A DNA stretch of 53,733 nucleotides from Gamarada debralockiae (GCA_002803225.1 NXFV01000206.1:1-53733), one strand, 5' to 3'; numbered from the stretch's first letter, positions 30,414-42,334 are shown. The notes: generated by a model not told the origin, from the sequence alone. Made by a program: numbers and translations.

Positions 30414-33400
30414 ATGGCAGAATCACCGCCTGGTCAAGGAAGAAGTCCCATTGTCGACAGCGATCCTGTAGCTTTGCAGAAGGATCATGTCAAATCTACT
30501 GAAGACAAAGACTCCACGCCCAAGGAAACAGCCAAGAGTGACGTGTCATACGTTATTGGCTGTCGCGACACAGTCACCCGCCAGGTCACGCAGTTCAGAT
30601 TGCCAAATAATCCCTTTGAGGGAACTTCGACAGATGAAGCTGGGAGCGCACGACAACCACTAGTGCTAGAAGTTTTCATGACCGCGGACGGTTTTTGGGC
30701 AGCCCGACCTTCACCTTTGCTTCCGCCTCCGAAAAAGAACGCTGAAACTTTGGAACCTCGAAGAATTGTGGTTTCTATCGGCCCCGAAGACCTCAAGGAA
30801 ATCAAGGAAATCGCCCCAGAGATCCCAGTCCAAGCCACTTACAAAGTCGACCCGGATTCGGAAGAAAATCATGACCAATCCAAGAGCCCACAGAGGAGTA
30901 GAAGCACTTCTCGTCGGCCTTCGGTGGCCTCCAAAGAAGAAGATACTCGTAGTGAGACCAGCTATATAGGTAGCGTAGTAGGCGAAGACCACGATAAATC
31001 GGAAGAAACGAAGCCCATTGATAGATTCCGGCCATCAGAAGTGACTCTGAGATCGATCGCTATTCATTCGAAATCACTTTTGACTCTTTTTCGGTCGTTC
31101 ATAGTACACTATCCATCACAATCTCTCACAGGCGACAGCATTCTCGTTTCGGATCCATTCACAATTTTGGGCCACTACTACAAGGATTTCATTGCCATCA
31201 GAGATGGTGCCGGAAAGACAGTGGATGAAAGGATCTTGTACGCTGATGAAATTGACAATCCTGTTGATCTTCCCAAAGATCGCATTTTAATTGACGAGGA
31301 AACCGAGAGCCATTTGGGGCTGCTGCTGAAAAGTTTTGAACAGGTGTACAAGATTGGTTACAAGAAAGAGCAGGAAAGATATGACGCTGGATTTGCTCCG
31401 TACGACATGCTCTGGTTTCTATTCAGACCAGGCGCTGAGATGTATGCGAGAGTCGGCGGAAAACTAACAGGTTTCGTTTGTGAATGGACGGTTGAGATGC
31501 AGCAAAAGGACCAGATATGGTGGGAGATACACTGCTGGAATCTTACTTACGACGGCCACAAGATCATTCGAACTTCGCATAAATTCAAAATATACAGGTA
31601 TCGCGGCGAAAGAGAGATTCTATCTCTGGCAGTGTTTCCGAGCACGTATCTTGATGCTGTCGATGGCGGAAAGACTAGAAGTAAAATTCATGAGCTTGGA
31701 GAGAAGTCGTATTCTATCATACGGCAAAGCCCTGCACACATGCTGTATACGGGACAATGTTGGGACTTAGAAAGGAGGCGTGGTAGAGAATCGGTCGAAA
31801 AATGGGCGCGAAGAAGACCTGATACTGTACAAGAAACTGACCTCGCTTTCACTTATTCTTTTCTGACAGCAAGATTAGGAATATACCGGCGAAATTGTGA
31901 TTGATCATCGTCGGAAAAAGGTGTCCAGACGTGGTGGACGAAGTCGAAGCGTTTCACCATATATAATAGATGATCTAGCATCCGAAGAGGTTGGATCTGA
32001 CTATGAGCGTTCTGACATCGAAGAGGAAGAATCCACTTTCGCGCCTCACGTGCTCGACTTCAAAGCTTCACGGTCGACGTTCCGTAGCATCAATCCCGCG
32101 AATCATTCGACTCTGTCGAAGAAACATTACTTTCTTTTTCCACGGCGACTGGATGGCTTTGCTCTTGCACAGAAACAGAAAAGTACTTTGCCATCCCCGC
32201 AAGCACTTAGCACTAACTGACCATCTGGCAGTGGGATTCGAGGTTGAATATATACAGCCGCTTGTTTGGCCGTTGAAAGAAAGTGAAATAATGAATACAC
32301 TGATTCTGGACGAGTCGGACAAAGACGTGGTGAGAGCGCTCACGCGAAGATTTTCCAAAGAAAAGAAGGATACTTGGAGTGCTGATTACACCGACGGCAA
32401 AGGAGAGGGTCAAATATTTTTGCTTCATGGTAAGCTTCCTTGAAAGATTTTTGGGTTGCGACATGCTGAACTGCTCGAAAGGGCCTCCGGGAACGGGAAA
32501 GACGTACACTGTTGGCAAGTGAAACTTGGTGAGTTCTCGGAACCAGAGCTGACATCCTCTTTAGAATGTGTGGCCAAGTCAACACGACGTCCTCTACTGC
32601 GCCTGACCGTGGCAGACATTGGAACTAGTGAGAGGCTTATGGAAGACATTCTCGGCGAATGGTTTCAAAGAGGGACGGACTGGGGAGCGATCATACTGAT
32701 CGACGAAGCAGATGTATTTTTGGAAAAGAGACAAGTAAAAGATCTGCAACGGAATAGTCTTGTTTCCGGTGAGTCTATCATCTTTAGACTAGAAACTAAT
32801 GTCGCATATGCTAACCTCACTAGTATTTTTGAGCTGCATGGAGTACTACACTGGAATGTTGTTTTTAGTATGGAGCGACGAGTCTTGCTTTGGTGCCTAT
32901 GCTGATATACATAGACAACAAATCGCATCGGGCAAATTGACGATGCGTTTCTATCTCGAATCTCAGTCGCTTTGACATACCGGACTTTGGACACTGGAAA
33001 GCAAAGACAGATCTGGGATGGATTCCTCAAGAAGTTGAAGGAAGAGAGGAAAGATATTGTTTTGACAGACCGAGCTAGAAAATTTGTTGAAGGCCTCGGT
33101 CAAGATCCTACCACGAAAGATGTTCATTGGAATGGTCGCGAGATAAGAAATGGTAAGTGTAGCTAGATCATAAAGAGCGGGTGAGGTTTGTACTGACCTA
33201 AAACAGCATTGCAAACTGCGATAGCACTTGCCGGATACGATGCAGAGAAGGAGGCGGAAGAGTCGGGAGTAAGGCCAACCAAGATTTTGGTGGGGCCGGA
33301 GCACTTTCAGGCTGTTGTTGATAGGAGGAAGGAGTTCATTGAGTACAGAAAGAGCATTCGCAACCAAGACGAGGATGCAAGAGCGTATCAGGAAGGAAGT

Positions 33401-33427
33401 CGCGCTCCACCGCCAAGGAAGAATTGA
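30414..33427 (+). CDS. AAA ATPase with N-terminal DUF7025 region
   Basis: Eight exons: 30414-31826, 31879-32182, 32232-32429, 32482-32514, 32565-32768, 32824-32867, 32915-33152, 33207-33427; 884 aa. Residues about 220-440 form the DUF7025-type part (YDMLWFLFRPGAEMYARVGG, FVCEWTVEMQQKDQIWWEI, IYRYRGEREILSLAVFP). After a Ser/acid-rich linker the AAA module has Walker A HGPPGTGKTYTV, Walker B GAIILIDEADVFLEKR, the sensor segment TTNRIGQIDDAF and the arginine-finger region LSRI. The intron after TYTV begins GC, not GT: reading on to the next GT meets a stop, while GCAAGT..TTTAG restores ECVAKSTRRPLLRL. The protein is an AAA ATPase of the fungal DUF7025 group; its substrate is unknown. A MITE abuts its promoter and a HeLo-like gene follows 378 bp downstream. 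Confidence 0.88.
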
Positions 33428-33805
33428 CGAGGCTAGTATTGCTGAATTAAATACTACTTCAAGTTAAAATCTCACCGTTTGAGTCGCTCAACGATTCGGA
33501 GACTCGGTCTTAAACATGTGATTCTTCGAACTTGAACCCGCTTGTATTTCTAAGGTTGCGATCGAGGCTCGTATAATATGCCTCGATCTAAGTTAAATTA
33601 CATATGAACCTCAGGCAACAAGGCTAAAGTGGATCCAAAACCCCAGTCCAGCGGTGGGCTGGGGCACGTGACAAAAATTCATTTGGTAGAGGCAGTGCAA
33701 AATAATGAGGCTGCGTTGATTGTGGCTGAGCCTCGGGACTCAAATGGGTATATTATGACGCCAAGTGGCATTGATGTCTTCCAAAAACCTGGCGATTCAT
33801 ACAAC
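33428..33805. other. Spacer between the AAA ATPase and the HeLo-like gene
   Basis: 378 bp in tandem orientation. The frame of the downstream gene is open from about 33629, so an upstream start (for example the Met at 33755) is possible. No other gene is seen. Confidence 0.5.
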
Positions 33806-35276
33806 ATGTCATTTGGATGGTCTGCAGGCGACATCTTATCCGCCATCAACTTCATCGCCGAGGTTGTGCAAGCCCTCAACGAAGTCGATGGCGCAACCAA
33901 GAAATTCCGAGATGCAACATCATTCCTGACAGAGTTGAATTCAGCGCTTCGACCGCTTCAAACCTTTACAGCTCTCAACACAAAGCCTGAATATAAGAAA
34001 GATATCACACGACAGGTTGAAGCGATCCGAATACCGGTCGAGAAGTTTATCAACGATGTGAAAGGTATGCAGAAGAGTATAGGAGTGGAAAAGACGGGAC
34101 ATTTCAGACATTTCAAAAATATTCCGAGTAAATTGAAATGGCATTTCTTTACTTCGGACAAAGCACTTGCGTTGCAAACGAAGCTAGAACAGCATTTGAA
34201 GATTATTGACACCTTGATGCAGAGGCTCACAGTGTGAGTCATTTACTCTCATTTCACTCGCCATTTATATGAGGAGATATTAATGACTGATATTTTGATG
34301 TAGAGATATGATTCACACAATGCAAGAAAACTTCCAGGGTGGCGTTGGAAAGGGTCTTGAAAATGGGTTGAGTGTCCATCTTCCAGCATTACAGACAACA
34401 CTGCTGGCAGAGCTATCTAAGAGAGATCAATCAATCCAGGCTTCTTGGCAAACCCAACTAGAAAATCTTCTACGCAGCTACCTTGAGCCCCAAAAGGAGA
34501 TCACGACCAATCTCATCGACGTAACCACTGCGTCGGAGGCAATGTACACCAGCGATATCCTCACGGAAAACGCAGACCATCTAAGAACGAAGTTCCAATC
34601 TGGAATACTAAATGAATGTACATGGCCGATTACAGGCATCGAAACAGACCCAGAAGTCTCAAGAGCAATTCACGCCTGGTGGGAGACTGATGAGTCAAAG
34701 ATCCTCTGTATCCGACATCCGCCGCCCGATGATGGAACGCCATCTCTTGGGTTTGAAATGATCGCTTTGGCACAGGCCGCCAAATGTCGCTTGGCAGCAT
34801 ACTCATTCCGGAGAATCGAATACGACCGTGGAGTGCCGCCCGCAATAGCTCTCTTCATGAATTTGGTTTACTCCTTGCTCTATCAACTTTGCTTGACGAC
34901 AGCAGCAGTTTCCACGACACTTGACTTCTCCGCTCCAGCATTCGCGGCCTTAGACGGGTCAGAAGAGTCGCTTCCTGTGTCGCTCAAACTTCTTACAGAC
35001 CTCTTGTCACTGGGTTCCTCCCGCTTACTGGTCATAATCGACGGATTTGAGGTTCTGGACGCGGCAAATGATTCTGCTGGTGAATCACACATGAAGGCCC
35101 TGTTTGATATCTTGAAAAGAAATGAAACAGGCTGGACAGTGAAGACACTCATCTCCACACAAGAACATTCAGCATTGTTGGCAGAACAGTTGGACTTGGA
35201 ACAGTATATTGATGCAAGTGCTAGTGATAACTTTGGAGGGTTCTTCGCACTTGCGGATTTAGAGTCGGTTTTGTGA
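33806..35276 (+). CDS. HeLo-like STAND-related protein with a degenerate NTPase part
   Basis: Two exons, 33806-34233 and 34304-35276, give 466 aa. The start MSFGWSAGDILSAINFIAEV mirrors the [20 protein letters not shown] of the NACHT-ankyrin protein in this window, which supports both the start and a HeLo-like N-terminal domain (about residues 1-140). A helical stretch follows. Then comes a region shaped like a NACHT core: AIHAWWETDESKILCIRH where a P-loop should follow, but the next residues are PPPDDGTPSLG, with no GxxGxGKS/T. Later LLVIIDGFEVLDA resembles Walker B. The protein stops soon after, without winged-helix or repeat domains. Seen: the missing P-loop. Inferred: a truncated, non-ATPase partner or regulator of STAND-type cell death, or a decaying gene. 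Confidence 0.7.
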
Positions 35277-36340
35277 AATTATTATCCTTAAGCATCGGAA
35301 ATATAAGGTCAGGATTTATTTCTCAGAATACCTCGCATTACAAAGTACTTTTGCTTTCTTTATTCAAAATTATAAATTCTTTTTAGTTCAACTCGCTCTA
35401 TACAACAACTAGTACGACCTCCGATAACCATTCTCGGACCTAGCATGGTCTCCTATGTGGCCCGTGCCTTCCTCCTCCCCCCTAGTCTCTTCCGTCAACT
35501 ATCCCAAGCCTATTGTAGTGGGGTTGACTGCGAATCAAGAGGTAATGAATGTATTGTTGGAGTGTCAGCTGCCTGAAGAACTAGCTAGCTGCCAAGGCCA
35601 GGCTTAACGATAGTTAAAGCACGTTTAATGAACCGTTACAAAAGCTTTCTCGAATATTATTTACAGCTGGGAATTAGAAAAGGTTAGAATATCATATTGA
35701 AGGGTTAGGAGCCGAATAATATTAATTTGAGTTGAGATTTTCGTGATGTACCTATTTACTGCGGGACTCTCGGGATGTCGGACCTTCTCGGTTTAGGTTG
35801 CCAATATCCGGTTGTGTGCAAAGACCGCAGGTGCACGAACCTGGATTCCCCGGTCGTTATCGAATTTCAACATAGCAGGAGGTAGCTCTTCCCGCTGTCA
35901 AGACGTCGTCTTGCTGATCACTCCTCAGCTTTCAGAGCCGTTTGTTAACATCCAGTTCGGTCTGGTTTGACAAACCTGATCGTTGGAGAGAGGACTGCAA
36001 AACGTTATATACGGAGCATCTTAAGACTTGCTCCAGTATCAGTATCCTAAACTGTATCACGCATTTGCCTTTGGACCTTCAAACTTGATTGAAATGAGCA
36101 CAAGCAGTGTTCTACATCCTATCTAAGTTGAAGTGGACACCACGGACAAGGCGTTAAGTGAGGCTATTTATGATTTTGTCTGGACGGGAACCGTAAAGTT
36201 TGGTTGACATTACCTACCTATGACTTTCAAGATTTGGTGGAAGTACTACCTAGTTCGAATAACAACACCAAAACTCTTTTCCTACTCTTCGTCAGTTACA
36301 TCTCTCCTTCACTTCGCATCCGAAATCGAAATAAAACAAA
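35277..36340. other. Stretch without a supported gene
   Basis: About 1.06 kb, with an AT-rich part at 35290-35400. No coding, RNA or repeat feature could be supported. Confidence 0.5.
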
Positions 36341-36770
36341 ATGGGCAACTAAGGCTTGAAATGGTCTGACAAAGAGCCTATACCTTACTCAGCGGCATCT
36401 CTCAACCTCAACGATCTATTTGGACCTGACGATGAAGCACTTGATGTAGCCTCGACCCATCCCATCCGTGCCACTGATGTACCGCAATGGAAATGGAGCT
36501 GGGTCGAATGCATTATCTGGCTCTATAGAGTCCTTTGAGACACGTTCAGTTGGGATAAGCAGTGCGCATTGACATGGGCGAGAAAGTTCACAGGATGTGG
36601 AGCAACAGTCTATGTGATGAAGAAGGGTAGCCTGGACGGCTGAGGAAAATTCACAGGAGGAATGGAAGGACCAACTATATATTGCATGCTCCTTGGGATG
36701 CGCGACGAGAAGGGCATCGTACCGAGCTCCATCACCTTGACTATCACTTGAAATTATCCCAAACTAGAAT
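36341..36770 (+). pseudogene. Decayed ORF of unknown family
   Basis: An ATG in good context (ACAAAATGGGC) is followed at codon 4 by TAA. Beyond it the same frame is open for 60 codons (KWSDKEPIPYSAASLNLNDL, DVPQWKWSWVECIIWLYRVL), meets TGA, opens again (FSWDKQCALTWARKFTGCGA), then meets further TGA codons. TAA and TGA here could derive from CAA and CGA by C-to-T change. I do not recognise the family, and similar remains may continue beyond the end given. Confidence 0.4.
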
Positions 36771-38434
36771 ATCCATGAAATAGAAGGGATATCTCTGGCA
36801 TGGTATATCAAGTAGAAGCTGTGAATGGAGTTTATTGAATCTCCATACTGTAGTACGCGGTCCAAATACGATCAATTCTTCAAGCATCTCAAGTCAATAT
36901 CAAGCCCAGAGATTCTACATCTTGTTCCCAGTATCAACGTGGATCCAAAAAACCCACGTACAAACCGCTTCAACATCGTACTCAAGATAGTTCTCGAGCT
37001 CCGAAGATCAGCGGTGCAATGATTAACGTGGCCAAAGCACTCTCCGAGGAAAAGGTGCGGCGGCCCATTTTGAGGGAATATTATTTCTAATGCCCACAGT
37101 CTTATCACCGTCATTCCCAATATCATCGTCGATGGAGCTGCTGGCACTTAAGCCTCCGAGAATTGATGGTTGCTGGACACTAAACCACTCTCAAACTCTT
37201 AAGGAGTTAACCACTACAGTCGAAGTGCTTGCATGACGTTGGCAGGGCCATCCTCCCGGCCTAGAAACCCCTAAGCTTGCAGATCCTATTCTTTCTGAGT
37301 TTGCTTTGTCACTTCAACAGAGAACGCCCTCAGCCGCCCCTTTTTATTCCTCCGCGAATGCTGAAACAAGGCTTGAAATTCTCAGAACTAGGTCAGATTT
37401 CTAGATTCACTGCGATATGCAACGCTTGCTAATGTTTCTTTATTTCTGGAAAAATACCATTAGGTTACGAGCTCGACTCCGTACGCGGACTGTTGAGAGG
37501 TTGATTCAAGAAGACACACGGAGTTGTAGAGGCTTCTTAAAGTCTCGCTTCTCTACACGACAGGTGCCAAGGTCGTTCAATTTGACAAAGGACTGGAGAC
37601 AGCGCACGCCTCTGTCCTCTCTTCTTGTCTTTTTTTCAGCAGCCATCTAGACGGAGCTGCTTTATCGAAATTATAAATATTTTAAACATACGTTACGGCC
37701 CGAGTCCCTTAAAAGCCCCCACCTCCTTCAAGGCGTATGACTACGTTGACTTCGATACTCCTATTGAAGACCAGTCCTTCCGCTTGCCAGACTTGAAGCT
37801 TATTGATACCCCCGCTGATGTGCTCCACTTGATGGATATTGGGAAGCAGTCGATCGCAGCTCGAGGCTGGACCATCTGTACGTTGTCCAAGATTTGTTTT
37901 ATTGTTTTTGTTGTTGTCGACGATTACTGTCCTCGATTTTCATTTCGTTGTCGATTATCCCCTTCCTAAGGAGAGGGCCGTTGGGTGCTTGGGAATAAGA
38001 TTTTCAATATCTTCTCGTCCTGTGGCGGGGCGGCTATTGTTGTTTGGTTCGTACTTCTTCGGGACCTGGAAAGAGGTTCGCGGCTGTGTATGAGGCGTGT
38101 GGCAAAGATGTAAGTGATGAAGCAGAGCACGAAGAGAGAGGTTGACGATGTTAAGGTTACCCCACAGCAACTTAGAAGTGATGGTTCCCTCGACTTCCCC
38201 GCTTCCTCATGACCTTAAAGATGTTGGTACCAAGGCCTCTCTCATCGAGCAGAAAATAGAAAGTAGAAACAAACGAATTTATGGTATAGTGGTTATGCGA
38301 GAACGTACAGGCAAGTTGTGAATGGTCTGAATTGAATCTTCCTCGGGCCTCGTAGAGAAAAGGGGCTAAACTCCCAAAACAACACCCATATGCTACAATG
38401 CTCTTCTAGCGTACAGAAATGCCGTCGCCACAAA
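36771..38434. other. Region with coding-like fragments but no supported gene
   Basis: About 1.65 kb. Two pieces look like real protein remnants: about 36825-37019 (contains NPRTNRFNIVLKIVLELRR) and about 37690-37880 (contains IEDQSFRLPDLKLIDTPADV, then a GT splice donor-like site). They lack starts, domains and clear continuation. The right part should contain the CAP 3' UTR. Confidence 0.35.
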
Positions 38435-40194
38435 TCATCCCGCATGCTCCACAATCTCACTCTTGATCTTCCCATCCGCATCAATATACGTACGAAGCTG
38501 TTCCGGTAATGGAACTTCCTTGTAGTCCCCTTCCTCACCCTCAATAATATTCAAGTTGACGCCAGAGCATTTGCTGGAGAACACTTCAGTGTGCATGCTG
38601 TCCTTGCCGAGATAAACTTGAGCTCCGTCAACTTGATCCATGAGGATTGTAGGAAGTGTGCCGAGTACTTGGAGCGCGAAGTTGGAGGATTTGATCACGT
38701 CGATGGAGGAGACTAGGGATTCGACGATGAGCGAGAGGCGGGGTGAATTGTCAATTGAGATGGCGTTTGCCTTGCCCTTGACCATGATTGTAGTTTTACT
38801 ACAGCGGCTGATGAGGATGGAGTGTGAGATGGACGCCTCGATCTCGACGGGTTCGGATTCGTTGTCGTAGTTTTCCTGCGAATGTTAGCATTAAGATAAT
38901 TTGATAGAATCCATGACTTACGATATACCACTTATTACCATCAAGTTTCTTCACAGGAGGCTTTTTCGTCCGCATGCTTTCTGGCTTTGGCTTCTTCCCA
39001 GGAGCTGGACTCTTGTTACGGGATATCGATGAGACACTAGATTGACTGTCACTTCGAGTAGGAACTGTCGCTCCTGCTCGCAATGACGGGTTCTTGTGCG
39101 TCATTTGATCGGCGTTAACTTTGCGTAGACCCTTTGTAACAGCCTCTCCCTTGTTCAATTCGGAGAAAACAGCTCCAAGTCCACCCTTGTCAGAAGCTGG
39201 AGCAGCCTTAGGCTGGTCATCGAATCTCATAGGTGGCGGAGGAGGCCCTGGAGGAGGTGGTGGGGGTGGGCCTCCTGCTGCAATTGATGCTTGAGGGTGT
39301 GGTCGAGAAGGGCCTGGTTGTGATTGATCGACTAGTTTTATTGCTTCCTCAGCGGAAACGCCCTTTGGATTCCAAGGAATGCCTTGAGGATATGCTTGCT
39401 TGACGTAGTCCGAGAGATCCTTGAAAACCTGATAGTATGATTGTATCCATTCGACTTGCTTGGGGTCCCTGGACATGAAGTCAGCAATTGACCTTCGTAG
39501 CTAGCCGGGTTCTCACTTGTCCTTGTATTCCTTCAAAACTCGATTACCCCAGTATTGTGCAGATCCGAGCGATTCATCTACATGCTTGTGCGGCTTGGGA
39601 TCGACCGTTACCCAAGCAAGAACACCAATGCTTTCTGAGACTGCGCTGAGTTGATTGAAGACTGGAGAGCCACGGTTCGCATCTCGAATGTCGCTAACTG
39701 CCGAAATTGATTCCTGCAGAGGCTTCAAGAGTTGCATAAACACCGGACTGGTCATATCAGGTTTCTTTGCCTTTGTAGTAATGAGGATGAATTTGCGCTG
39801 TCCAACAAACGCCCGTTGTACGCTCGAAGCCTAATGTCCGCGTCAGCCTCCGTCTCCAAGTACAATCTGCCATTGTACACACCTGCTCGGCCACAGGTCC
39901 TCCCAATTCGTCGCTCAAGTTGACAAACTTCTTCAAAGGGCCAGTAAGGAATGCATCGAACTCTTCGACCGACTCTGGTAGAGCTTCTGGTATGGGCTTC
40001 GGAGGTTCAGGAATTGCTGCTGTGACGGGTGCAGCTGGGAGAGGAGCTGTAGGCGGGGGAGCTGCGCCATTAGTATTTGGAGTTTCGATCGTCGCAGATG
40101 CTATATCCTCAAGCCGTGAGGTTGCGGCTTCCAGCCTATGAATGATAGCTGTCAGTTCCGCTCGATGAATGGTAGGAACCACTTTGTCGTCCAT
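38435..40194 (-). CDS. CAP1: Adenylyl cyclase-associated protein (CAP/Srv2)
   Basis: It binds actin monomers and, in fungi, links adenylyl cyclase/Ras signalling to the cytoskeleton. Exons in gene order are 40194-39883, 39830-39517, 39468-38922 and 38875-38435, giving 537 aa. The N-terminal adenylyl-cyclase-binding helix is ELTAIIHRLEAATSRLEDIA. The helical folded domain follows (FVGQRKFILITTKAK, AWVTVDPKPHKHVDESLGSA). A proline-rich stretch (PPPPPPPGPPPPPM, near residue 280) precedes the LRKVNADQMTHKNP WH2-like part. The C-terminal beta-helix domain has TTIMVKGKANAISIDNSPRL and ends KIKSEIVEHAG. Splices keep frame (EQ|ASSVQRA, KDK|DPKQVEW, KWYI|ENYDN). It is divergent from the Mak32-type gene. 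Confidence 0.93.
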
Positions 40195-40675
40195 GGTTGC
40201 TCTCTGAGCGATTGATGGATGTAGTGAAGCTTGGAGAAGATGAAGAAGGTAAATACCGTTTGATGAGAGTAGTCAAGTTATGCATATTGGTTGTGGCCAT
40301 TTTGGCTGCAGGGACCCTCTGTTCCAGACGTTGCAGCTGACAGAGTGGATTGAGGAAATGATCAACAACGCGTTGACGGGAAATTTAATCCGCGTAGACA
40401 AAGAATGCGAAGGCCAGTTTGACTTCGAGATGTGTTCAAAAGTGCCAACGAAGGAAAAGTGAATGAAGAGTAGGGGCCAGGCAACATCGAATTTGGGGGA
40501 GCTTCCGAACTAGGTTGCTTCCGTCCCAGGAGCTGCTTTGCACAGGCTAAACATTGTCGAGCCTCAAATTTAAGGCCCTCATGTGCGGCTTGTCAGCCTC
40601 GCTCGAAGTCGAAACGCGAGTTCTGACAACCTCAAAAAAAATTCAACCCAAAGTCAATGAACACCATATCAGACG
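40195..40675. promoter_or_regulatory. Divergent intergenic region between CAP and the Mak32-type gene
   Basis: 481 bp between opposite start codons; the promoters of both genes must lie here. No specific site is claimed. Confidence 0.5.
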
Positions 40676-42334
40676 ATGGAGGAGAAACAAGAGATATCTC
40701 CTTCTCAGGAGATAGACTTCTGTACAATGGGGATGTTTATAATAGGTAAGAAGGGTTTATACGTGCATCAACGTTTTCGTTTTCATTACTCTTTCAAGTC
40801 TCGAAGCCTTGTCGAAGTCTTCAACGCGTTCGAAAGTGGTAGTGGCAACCCAGCTTTTTCCAGTGCCATATTAAGACGATGATCTCGTTGTCTTACGCAG
40901 TTCTTCCATTGATTGTCATATCTACACGATCGTGGGCTGCTCGAAAGAAATTTTTAACCCCCAAGTAGGGGTTCGTGTTGATGATTAAGAGCCCTCAGCA
41001 AAAAAAGAACATCGATTCGTCAAAATTTGCTTGGCACTTCTATTCGTAATGGCCATGACCTTCAAAGTCTATAGTGATTTACAGTCCTACTTTGTTCTTC
41101 CTTCCCTCGAAATATCAGGACCATGGGAAACCGTCTGGGCACCTGGTATCTTCATTTCGTCTCCTCTTCACCTATCTCACATGATCCAACTGACAAAAAT
41201 TCAGATGAAATACATTATCTTCCCCCAAAACCCCCAGTATTCGACGTCCTCGGCGGTGGAGGCGCCTACTCCGCCCTCGGCGCGCGCCTCTTCTCACCAC
41301 CACCCCTCTCCCGCACCATATCCTGGATAATCGACGCAGGCTCCGACTTCCCCTCATCAATATCTTCCCAAATCAAAACCTGGGACACCTCAGTACTCAT
41401 CCGCTCCGACCCCTCGCGCCTCACGACACGAGGTTGGAACGGTTACGACGAAAACCAGAACCGGGCGTTCAAATACACCACCCCTAAGTTACGCTTAGAT
41501 GAAAATGCCCTCCCTCCTGAGTTTCTATTCTCGAAATCTTTCCATATGGTGTGCTCACCTACCCGCTGCATCGATCTCGTCACTGCCATCCTAAGGAAAC
41601 GGAAGGCGGCGAATCCTCATGCCGAGAAACCGCTCTTCATCTGGGAACCTGTCCCGGATTTATGTACGCCTACTGAGCTTCTGAATTGTACCAACGCCCT
41701 ACCGTACGTCGATATCTGCTCACCCAACCACGCCGAACTAGCAGGCTTCATGGGCGACCCTGATCTAGGTCTAAATCCAGAGACGGGAGAAGTCGATACC
41801 TTAGCAGTAGAAAGAGCCTGTGAACAGCTCCTCGGTTCCATGCCTCTCCAATCCTTCGCCCTGGTAATCAGGTGTGGGGCGAAAGGATGCTATATCGCGA
41901 AGAACGGAGGTAGATCGAGACGTCCTTCTGTTGTTAAGAGGAAACGACCAAGGAATCATGCTAGGGGTGGATTGACGCTCGATATGGATATGGAAGCCCT
42001 GTTCGCTGGACTGATGAATGGAGAGGGGAGTTTTGAGAGGGATCCTGTGCCTGTTGATCCGGGTATTGAGAGATGGCTCCCTGCTGTTCACAGCGGTGAC
42101 AAAGTAGTGGACCCGACTGGTGGCGGGAATGGATTCCTTGGTGGTTTGGCGGTTGCGCTGGCGAGGGGGAAGGACATCGTGGAGGCGGCTGCCTGGGGAA
42201 GTGTTGCGGCTAGTTTTGCGATTGAGCAAGTTGGAATGCCGGAGTTGGGCGTAGATGCCGAAGGCAGGGAGACGTGGAATGGGGTTAGGGTAGAGGAGCG
42301 GCTACAGGAGTTTATGAAGATCGGTGGAAAGTGA
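40676..42334 (+). CDS. MAK32: PfkB-family protein of Mak32 type
   Basis: Exon 1 (40676-40745) encodes a start ending IDFCTMGMFII, which a 459-nt intron joins to DEIHYLPPKPPVFDVLGGGG in exon 2 (41205-42334), giving 399 aa. The PfkB/ribokinase-like fold is indicated by FDVLGGGGAYSALGARLFSP near the N-terminus and VVDPTGGGNGFLGGLAVALA near the C-terminus. Ribokinases carry GAGD in this last motif, with Asp as catalytic base; here it reads GGGN, so sugar kinase activity is doubtful. Yeast Mak32 is needed for stability of L-A double-stranded RNA particles; the role here is inferred only. A 459-nt intron is far longer than others in this window. A shorter model starting at an ATG inside the intron (41123) would lose the conserved N-terminus. 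Confidence 0.82.

Noticed and set aside
37690..37880. Kinesin fragment (LKLIDTPADVLHLMDIGKQS looked like the loop before the SSRSH motif)
   Set aside because: The SSRSH motif and all other kinesin motifs are missing; the similarity is too short.
23323..38434. Secondary-metabolite gene cluster
   Set aside because: No polyketide synthase, peptide synthetase, terpene cyclase or P450 is visible.
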